From NCBI GenBank assembly GCA_051867635.1, contig JBJDYT010000027.1, positions 1 through 27,846 of the forward strand: a stretch of 27,846 nucleotides of DNA, in the 5' to 3' direction. The position numbers and the translations under genes were made by a program. Within the stretch, counting starts at the first letter, position 1. The number at the start of each line of letters is the position of its first letter. This document shows positions 23,005-27,846 of this stretch, one piece after another. The DNA is from RGIG5472 sp051867635 (lineage in GTDB: Bacteria > Bacillota > Clostridia > Oscillospirales > Oscillospiraceae). The notes under the pieces were generated by a model, which did not search any database, had not been told where the DNA came from, and worked only from the letters and a program-made list of their open reading frames with translations.

Positions 23005-23060
23005 TTAAGGAAAACTTAAACGCCTGTCCGCTTGTTTCTTAAACCGCCGCTTTTTATCAT
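23005..23060 (+). promoter_or_regulatory. Regulated promoter of the membrane protein/GT2 operon with three TTAAR boxes
   Basis: TTAAG (23005), TTAAA (23016) and TTAAA (23039) are spaced 11 and 23 bases apart. They precede and overlap a promoter TTGTTT (23032-23037), 17 bases, TATCAT (23055-23060). The same boxes, spacing and core promoter occur upstream of the response regulator gene. OmpR-family regulators typically bind direct repeats about one helical turn apart, so these are probable operators of that regulator. Confidence 0.7.
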
Positions 23061-23121
23061 GAAAGCAGCACGGCGGGCGGTCCCGCCCCCCTCCACAGAG
23101 AAACACGCAAGGGGTGAACGT

Positions 23122-23475
23122 ATGAAAGCGGTCAGCAAGAAGGTAAAGTCCACACTGGCAAAATGGGGCGGCATCCTGCTGAATCCCAGACTGCTGCTCT
23201 GTTTCGCCCTGGCGTGGCTCCTCACCAACGGCTGGTGCTACCTGTTCATCTTCTTCGGCGTCCGCTTCGGCATCGGCTGGATGGCGGCGGCGGGGACGGC
23301 CTACGCCGGTTTCCTGTGGTTCCCCTGTACGCCGGAGAAGCTCCTCACCCTCACCATCGCGCTGTTTTTGCTGCGGCTGCTTTTCCCCCACGACGAAAAG
23401 ACGCTGCTGGCGCTGCGCAAGGAGCTGGAAGCGCTCCGCACCACGGCGAAACGCCGGAAAGAAGAAAGGTCTTGA
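23122..23475 (+). CDS. Small membrane protein upstream of a GT2 glycosyltransferase
   Basis: 117 residues from the ATG at 23122, following AAGGGGTGA; earlier in-frame ATGs lie in or beside the promoter. A basic N terminus (KAVSKKVKSTLAKWGG) precedes three hydrophobic segments, about 23-45, 50-66 and 73-87; the C terminus is charged and probably helical (EKTLLALRKELEALRTTAKRRKEE). I know no characterised homologue. Five bases separate it from the glycosyltransferase start, whose ribosome site lies in its last codons, so a helper or anchoring role for that enzyme is the natural inference. Confidence 0.8.
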   Translation: MKAVSKKVKSTLAKWGGILLNPRLLLCFALAWLLTNGWCYLFIFFGVRFGIGWMAAAGTAYAGFLWFPCTPEKLLTLTIALFLLRLLFPHDEKTLLALRKELEALRTTAKRRKEERS

Positions 23476-23480
23476 TCACT

Positions 23481-24728
23481 ATGGAACAAACGCTGCTCAC
23501 CGTCAATTTCGCCCTGTCCCTGCTCTTTCTCTTCTGCTATTTCTACCAGTTCGCCTACCTCCCTGTGCCGATACTCAAAAAGATGCCGCCCCATGAAGCG
23601 CCCCGGCTCCACCGCTACGCCGTCCTCATCTGCGCGCGGAACGAGGAGGCGGTCATATCGGACCTGCTGGCCTGCCTGCGCCGACAGACCTACGACCCCT
23701 CCCTGGTGACTGTCTTCGTCATGGCGGACAACTGCACCGACCGCACGGCGGAGATCGCCCGGGAAGGCGGCGCGGTGGTCTATGAGCGCTTCAACCAGCT
23801 CTGCGTGGGCAAGGGCTACGCCCTGGACGCGCTGCTGCAGCACATCCAGGCGGACTATCCCCGGGGCTTTGACGGCTACTTCGTCTTTGACGCGGACAAC
23901 GTGCTGGAAAACGACTACATAGAGCAGATGAACCGCACCTTCTCCGACGGCTACGAGATCGTCACCAGCTACCGCAACTCGAAAAACTACGGTGAGAACT
24001 GGATCTCCGCCGGCTATGCGCTGTGGTTTCTGCGGGAGTCCCGCTACTTAAACCAGGCCCGGATGCTGCTGGGCACCAGCTGCGCCGTCTCCGGTACGGG
24101 CTTCCTCTTCAGCCGCCGCATCCTGGAAAAAACCGGGGGCTGGCGCTTCTACCTGCTGACGGAGGACATCGAATTCACCGTGCATCATGTGCTGGAGGGC
24201 GAGACCATCGGCTTTTGCCCCGACGCGGTGCTCTACGACGAGCAGCCCGCGGACTTCCGCCTCTCCTGCCGCCAGCGCCTGCGCTGGGCCAGGGGCTATC
24301 TCCAGGTGTTCCGCAAATACGGCGCACGGCTCATAGGCGGCGCGCTGCGGGGCCGCTTTTCCTGCTACGACATGTCCATGGCCATCATGCCCGCCATCGC
24401 CCTGACCACCCTCAGCGTGCTGGCGAACCTGCTGCTCACCGCGCTGGGGATACTGAACGGCGAGGGTGCGCTGTACGCCCTGGCCTCCATTGGACAGTGC
24501 GCAGCCAACATGTACCTGACGCTCTTTATCGTGGGGGCCGTCACCACCGCCACCGAGTGGAAGCAGATCCACACCACCACGGCGAAAAAGCTCCTCTATA
24601 CCCTGACCTTTCCCCTGTTCATGTTCACCTATGTCCCCATCTCCTTCGCGGCTTTCTTCACCAAGGTGGAGTGGAAGCCCATCCGGCACCGGGTCTCCAT
24701 GGCCGTCCTCCCCACGGAGCGGGGATAA
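23481..24728 (+). CDS. Membrane GT2 family processive-type glycosyltransferase
   Basis: 415 residues from the ATG at 23481. One N-terminal membrane helix (about 5-24) is followed by a GT-A domain: VLICARNEE (48-56), MADNCTDRT (81-89), the DxD motif FDADN (136-140), TEDIE (227-231) and QRLRWARG (265-272), i.e. the D,D,D,QxxRW set seen in cellulose and hyaluronan synthases and related GT2 enzymes. Three or four C-terminal membrane helices follow (about 300-325, 335-355, 372-395). It should use a nucleotide-sugar on the cytoplasmic face and pass product across or onto a lipid; sugar and product are unknown. Its operon promoter carries the same boxes as the adjacent two-component system. Confidence 0.88.
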   Translation: MEQTLLTVNFALSLLFLFCYFYQFAYLPVPILKKMPPHEAPRLHRYAVLICARNEEAVISDLLACLRRQTYDPSLVTVFVMADNCTDRTAEIAREGGAVVYERFNQLCVGKGYALDALLQHIQADYPRGFDGYFVFDADNVLENDYIEQMNRTFSDGYEIVTSYRNSKNYGENWISAGYALWFLRESRYLNQARMLLGTSCAVSGTGFLFSRRILEKTGGWRFYLLTEDIEFTVHHVLEGETIGFCPDAVLYDEQPADFRLSCRQRLRWARGYLQVFRKYGARLIGGALRGRFSCYDMSMAIMPAIALTTLSVLANLLLTALGILNGEGALYALASIGQCAANMYLTLFIVGAVTTATEWKQIHTTTAKKLLYTLTFPLFMFTYVPISFAAFFTKVEWKPIRHRVSMAVLPTERG

Positions 24729-24730
24729 CT

Positions 24731-24759
24731 TCCCAAAAGCGGCTGCGCCGCTTTTGGGA
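24731..24759 (+). terminator. Hairpin after the GT2 gene
   Basis: A perfect 13 bp inverted repeat, 24731-24743 with 24747-24759, three-base loop. It lacks a T-run after the stem, so termination may be partial. The rest of the gap to 24910 shows only weak inverted repeats. Confidence 0.5.
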
Positions 24760-24915
24760 GAAAACTGCGGCCCGCTGCAGCGCGCTCGCTGTCTGTGGAC
24801 AACTCGCACGTTTGGGGGCCGGGAGTATTTCCTGTCAGGTACACGCCCCGGCAGAAAATAGATTTGCTTTTCCCCTGTAAGCAGCCAGTAAGCAACTGGT
24901 AGGCGCTGCCGCGTC

Positions 24916-24971
24916 TTAAAGAATTTTTAAGCGGCGGACCCATTGTTTCTTAAAGGCAAATCCCGTATCAT
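24916..24971 (+). promoter_or_regulatory. Autoregulated promoter of the two-component operon with three TTAAR boxes
   Basis: TTAAA (24916), TTAAG (24927) and TTAAA (24950) have the same 11- and 23-base spacing as the boxes at 23005-23043. The core is TTGTTT (24943-24948), 17 bases, TATCAT (24966-24971). The first box lies exactly 50 bases before the -10 box in both promoters, and a 12-base block, TTGTTTCTTAAA, is identical. The downstream gene encodes an OmpR-type regulator, so autoregulation is likely. Confidence 0.72.
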
Positions 24972-25008
24972 AGGGACAGTGGGACCACTGACTCCAAGGA
25001 GGCGGCTT

Positions 25009-25704
25009 ATGTACAACATACTCATCTGCGACGACGAAAAGGATATCGTGACGGCGCTGGAGATCTATCTCACGGCGGAGGGCTACCAGGTCTTTAAGGC
25101 CTACAACGGCCGGGAGGCCCTGGCCGTCGCCGGACGGGAGGACATCCACCTGATTTTGCTCGACATCATGATGCCGGAGATGGACGGCCTCACCGCCATG
25201 GCGAGGCTGCGGGAGATCTCCAACGTGCCGGTGATCCTCCTCACCGCGAAAAGCGAGGACACGGACAAGGTGCTGGGCCTGAACATCGGCGCGGACGACT
25301 ATATCACCAAGCCCTTCAACCCCGTGGAGGTGCTGGCCCGGGTGCGCTCCCAGCTGCGGCGCTATCTGCAGCTGGGCGGCGGCACGGTGCGCCCCTCCGT
25401 CCTGGCCATCGGCGGCATCGAACTGGACGACAACGCCAAGACCGTCACGGTGGACGGCGTCCGGGCGGCCCTGACGCCCAAGGAGTACGACATCCTCCGC
25501 TTTCTCATGCAAAACGCGGGGACGGTCTTCTCCCCCAACGAGATCTACCGCCGGGTCTGGGACGACGTGCCGCTGAACGCGGCGGGGGCCATCGCGGTAC
25601 ATATCCGGCACATCCGTGAAAAGATCGAGATCAACCCCGCGGAGCCCCGCTATTTAAAGGTAGTCTGGGGCAAGGGCTATAAGATGGAGGCGGAACACCG
25701 ATGA
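25009..25704 (+). CDS. OmpR/PhoB-family response regulator
   Basis: 231 residues from the ATG at 25009, seven bases after AAGGAGG. The receiver domain (about 1-115) has D8-D9, the phosphorylation site D52 (LILLDIMMPEMDG), T79 and K101. The C-terminal winged-helix domain (about 130-228) has LTPKEYDILRFLMQN, the transactivation-loop region, and HIRHIREKIE with YLKVVWGKGYKME at the end, the usual OmpR layout. It resembles VanR-type regulators. It overlaps the kinase start (ATGA). Its own promoter and that of the GT2 operon share a putative operator. Confidence 0.93.
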   Translation: MYNILICDDEKDIVTALEIYLTAEGYQVFKAYNGREALAVAGREDIHLILLDIMMPEMDGLTAMARLREISNVPVILLTAKSEDTDKVLGLNIGADDYITKPFNPVEVLARVRSQLRRYLQLGGGTVRPSVLAIGGIELDDNAKTVTVDGVRAALTPKEYDILRFLMQNAGTVFSPNEIYRRVWDDVPLNAAGAIAVHIRHIREKIEINPAEPRYLKVVWGKGYKMEAEHR

Positions 25705-27758
25705 AACAGCTGCAAAACAAGCTCTGGGCCAAGATCACGGCGCTGCTGCTGATAATCGTCCTGGCGGTGGTGGCCCTGGCGGGCGCCGCCGGCGTCGCCG
25801 TTCTGGCGGCGGAGGACGCTTACATCGACGGCGGCGAAAGCATGCGCCGGGATATCCTGGGAAGCATGGTATACAGCAGGCTGGACGACATAGTATGGCC
25901 CTACGAGGCCTCTTTGCAGGAGGGCGAAACATCCGCCTATCTGGACGACGCCTACTCCCGGGAAAACAGCAACTTCCTCTACACCATCCGCGACACGGGC
26001 GGCAATGTACTGCGCAGCAACGACACCGGGGAACCCAGCCGCTATGCCCGCAGCGACACTTTCCTTCTGACCGTGTACGACGGCGAAGCGGAGGTCTCGG
26101 AAACCTTCCGGTTCGAGGGCTATGACGAGCGGGAAGCCTACATCCTCGCCCAGGCGTCGGACGGGAGCCATCTGCAGGATTACCGGGCCTATGAGGTGGC
26201 GGACGATACCGCGCCCTCCGGCGTCTGGTATGTGCTGGAGGTGAATACCCGGGCGGATGGCTATATGGAGGTGGAGGTCACAGGCGCCCTGGCGGAGGAC
26301 TTAAGCGCCATGGACGACTTCCGGACGGCAAGCTTCTGGCTGGATAAACTTATCTCCCTGCGAAACGTTCTCATCGCCATCGTGGTGATATCGCTGCTGG
26401 CCTGCCTGGCGCTGCTTATCTTCCTCCTCTGCGCCGCCGGCCACAAGGAGGGCGTGGAGGGCATCTATCTCTGCTGGCTGCACCGCATCCCCTTTGACCT
26501 TCTGGCCGCGGTGCTCATTATAGCCGGGGTCACTGTGGCGGCGCTGGGCATTGAAATAGCGCGGGCCAACACCGCCGTCATCGCTGTGGTGGCGATGGTG
26601 CTCTGCGGCGCGCTCTGCCTGCTGCTGCTCATGGCGCTGCTGATGAGCTTCTCCGCCCGGGCCAAGGCGGGCAAATGGTGGCGCAACACGGTGCTCTGGC
26701 GGCTCTGGCACGCCCTTTACCGCCTCTGCCGCTGGACGGTGCGGGCCGTGCTGTACCCCCTCCGGAACCTCTCCGGCTGCTGGCAGATCGTGGCTCTGGT
26801 CGTGGGCGTGATACTGCTGGAGCTGCTGGTGAGCCTTCTTGCCGACAGCATGTACGCTTTCATCCCCATCTGGTGGCTGGAGCGCATCCCGCTTCTGTTG
26901 CTGCTGGCCTATCTGGCGCTTTCCTTCCGCCGCATCGAGGAGGGCGGCCGGGAGCTGGCAAACGGGAACCTGAGCTATCAGGTCTCCACCGAGTTCATGC
27001 CGCCCCCCTTCCGCCGGCACGCGGAACACCTCAACCACATCGGCGTGGGGATGCAGCGGGCGGTGGAGCAGCAGATGAAGAGTGAGCGCATGAAGACCGA
27101 GCTCATCACCAACGTCTCCCACGACATCAAGACCCCCCTGACCTCCATCGTGAACTATGTGGCGCTGCTGAAGGCGCTGGATCTGAAGGACGAGACGGCG
27201 AGGGAGTACATCGAGGTGCTGGACCGCCAGTCCGCCAGGCTGCGTAAGCTGACGGAGGACCTGGTGGAGGCCTCCAAGGCCTCCACGGGGAACCTGACCG
27301 TGACGCCGGAGCGGACGGATATGAACCTGCTGCTGGCCCAGGTGGCGGGCGAGTACGAGGACAGGCTGCAGGAGCAGAAACTGGAGCTGGTGACCCGGCT
27401 CTCCCCGGAGGAGCCCGCCGTTCTCGCGGACGGCAAGCTGCTGTGGCGGGTGTTCGACAACCTGATGAGCAATATCTGCAAGTACTCCCTCCCCGGCACG
27501 CGGGTCTACCTCACCTCCGAGGTGAAGGACGGCCGGGTGACGGCGTCGTTCAAAAACATCTCCCGCTACGAGCTGAACATCTCCAGCGACGAGCTGATGG
27601 AGCGCTTCGTCCGGGGCGACTCCTCCCGCAGCACGGAGGGCAGCGGCCTTGGCCTCTCCATCGCCCGGAGCCTGACCTCCCTCCAGGGCGGTGCCTTCGA
27701 CATCTCCATCGACGGCGACCTCTTCCGGGCTGACGTGAGCTTCGACCGATGTGAATGA
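25701..27758 (+). CDS. Sensor histidine kinase with multi-segment membrane domain
   Basis: 685 residues. The first membrane helix (about 12-36) is followed by an extracytoplasmic region of about 180 residues (37-215), then five more hydrophobic segments (about 222-245, 265-285, 291-316, 361-381, 387-408). The cytoplasmic part has NVSHDIKTPLTSIVNY with phospho-acceptor H474, an N-box FDNLMSNICKY (585-595) and the G2 box GSGLGLSIA (648-656). The kinase core is VanS-like. It should sense an envelope signal and phosphorylate the adjacent regulator. The extra membrane segments between the sensor region and the kinase are unusual for this class. Confidence 0.93.
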   Translation: MKQLQNKLWAKITALLLIIVLAVVALAGAAGVAVLAAEDAYIDGGESMRRDILGSMVYSRLDDIVWPYEASLQEGETSAYLDDAYSRENSNFLYTIRDTGGNVLRSNDTGEPSRYARSDTFLLTVYDGEAEVSETFRFEGYDEREAYILAQASDGSHLQDYRAYEVADDTAPSGVWYVLEVNTRADGYMEVEVTGALAEDLSAMDDFRTASFWLDKLISLRNVLIAIVVISLLACLALLIFLLCAAGHKEGVEGIYLCWLHRIPFDLLAAVLIIAGVTVAALGIEIARANTAVIAVVAMVLCGALCLLLLMALLMSFSARAKAGKWWRNTVLWRLWHALYRLCRWTVRAVLYPLRNLSGCWQIVALVVGVILLELLVSLLADSMYAFIPIWWLERIPLLLLLAYLALSFRRIEEGGRELANGNLSYQVSTEFMPPPFRRHAEHLNHIGVGMQRAVEQQMKSERMKTELITNVSHDIKTPLTSIVNYVALLKALDLKDETAREYIEVLDRQSARLRKLTEDLVEASKASTGNLTVTPERTDMNLLLAQVAGEYEDRLQEQKLELVTRLSPEEPAVLADGKLLWRVFDNLMSNICKYSLPGTRVYLTSEVKDGRVTASFKNISRYELNISSDELMERFVRGDSSRSTEGSGLGLSIARSLTSLQGGAFDISIDGDLFRADVSFDRCE

Positions 27759-27760
27759 CA

Positions 27761-27797
27761 AAAAGACCGGCCGGTAGATACCGGCCGGTCTTTTTTT
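27761..27797 (+). terminator. Terminator of the two-component operon
   Basis: GACCGGCCGGT (27765-27775) pairs with ACCGGCCGGTC (27780-27790), with four A before and seven T after. Confidence 0.9.
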
Positions 27798-27846
27798 GCT
27801 CTCTTTAGTGAGTTCCGCGGCAGCGGAACAAAAAGCCACCCGCTTT

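Noticed and set aside
27812..27829. Inverted repeat GTTCCGC/GCGGAAC near the right edge
   Set aside because: It has no T-run on either strand in the right position and its context is cut off; too little to call.

Overview
The window looks like chromosome from a GC-rich anaerobic Firmicute, most likely class Clostridia, Oscillospiraceae-like. This is inferred, not proven. Supporting signs are about 60-65% GC with strong AGGAGG-type ribosome sites, Gram-positive housekeeping genes (rqcH, mrnC, mltG, a TagA-type glycosyltransferase), a selD that itself carries an in-frame selenocysteine codon, a complete larE-larB-larC set, and a VanR/VanS-like two-component system. Most genes sit in short, tightly packed operons (ATGA or GTGA overlaps) separated by clear hairpin terminators and near-consensus sigma-A promoters with 17 bp spacers.

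Layout. 1-54: two hairpins at the left edge, possibly the end of an IS200/IS605-like element. 55-4670 (minus): mltG, a U32 'peptidase', mrnC and rqcH, covering envelope synthesis and translation quality control. 4770-4898 (plus): a 42-residue membrane micropeptide with 11 cysteines. 4975-6353 (minus): a TagA/WecG glycosyltransferase overlapping a thymidylate-kinase-like gene. 6543-8016 (minus): a Nudix hydrolase and an EamA transporter, each with its own terminator. 8121-9887 (plus): 3-methyladenine glycosylase, HAD phosphatase and a GNAT acetyltransferase of clearly lower GC. 9949-10989 (minus): selD, read through a UGA at Sec16, with its own promoter.

About 11.2-14.7 kb is a lower-GC accessory stretch. 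It holds a degraded fragment of a phage-type large polyvalent protein (resembling a pBECR nuclease domain), an APC permease fused to two RCK_C domains, and a decayed lipoprotein, and it ends at a tRNA-Ala(GGC) gene. Next come a C_GCAxxG_C_C redox protein (plus), the lar operon for the nickel-pincer cofactor (minus; larC has a 24-histidine tract and no larA is visible), a PlsC-type acyltransferase (minus) and a GNAT acetyltransferase (plus).

20-27.8 kb holds the two most interesting loci. First, a TetM-like ribosomal GTPase is fused at its C terminus to a YacP/Rae1-type NYN endoribonuclease and is translationally coupled to an unknown 92-residue protein. Second, a small membrane protein plus a GT2 membrane glycosyltransferase is followed by an OmpR-family regulator and a multi-membrane-segment histidine kinase. 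The promoters of these two transcription units carry the same three TTAAR boxes at identical spacing, so the regulator probably controls both itself and the glycosyltransferase operon.
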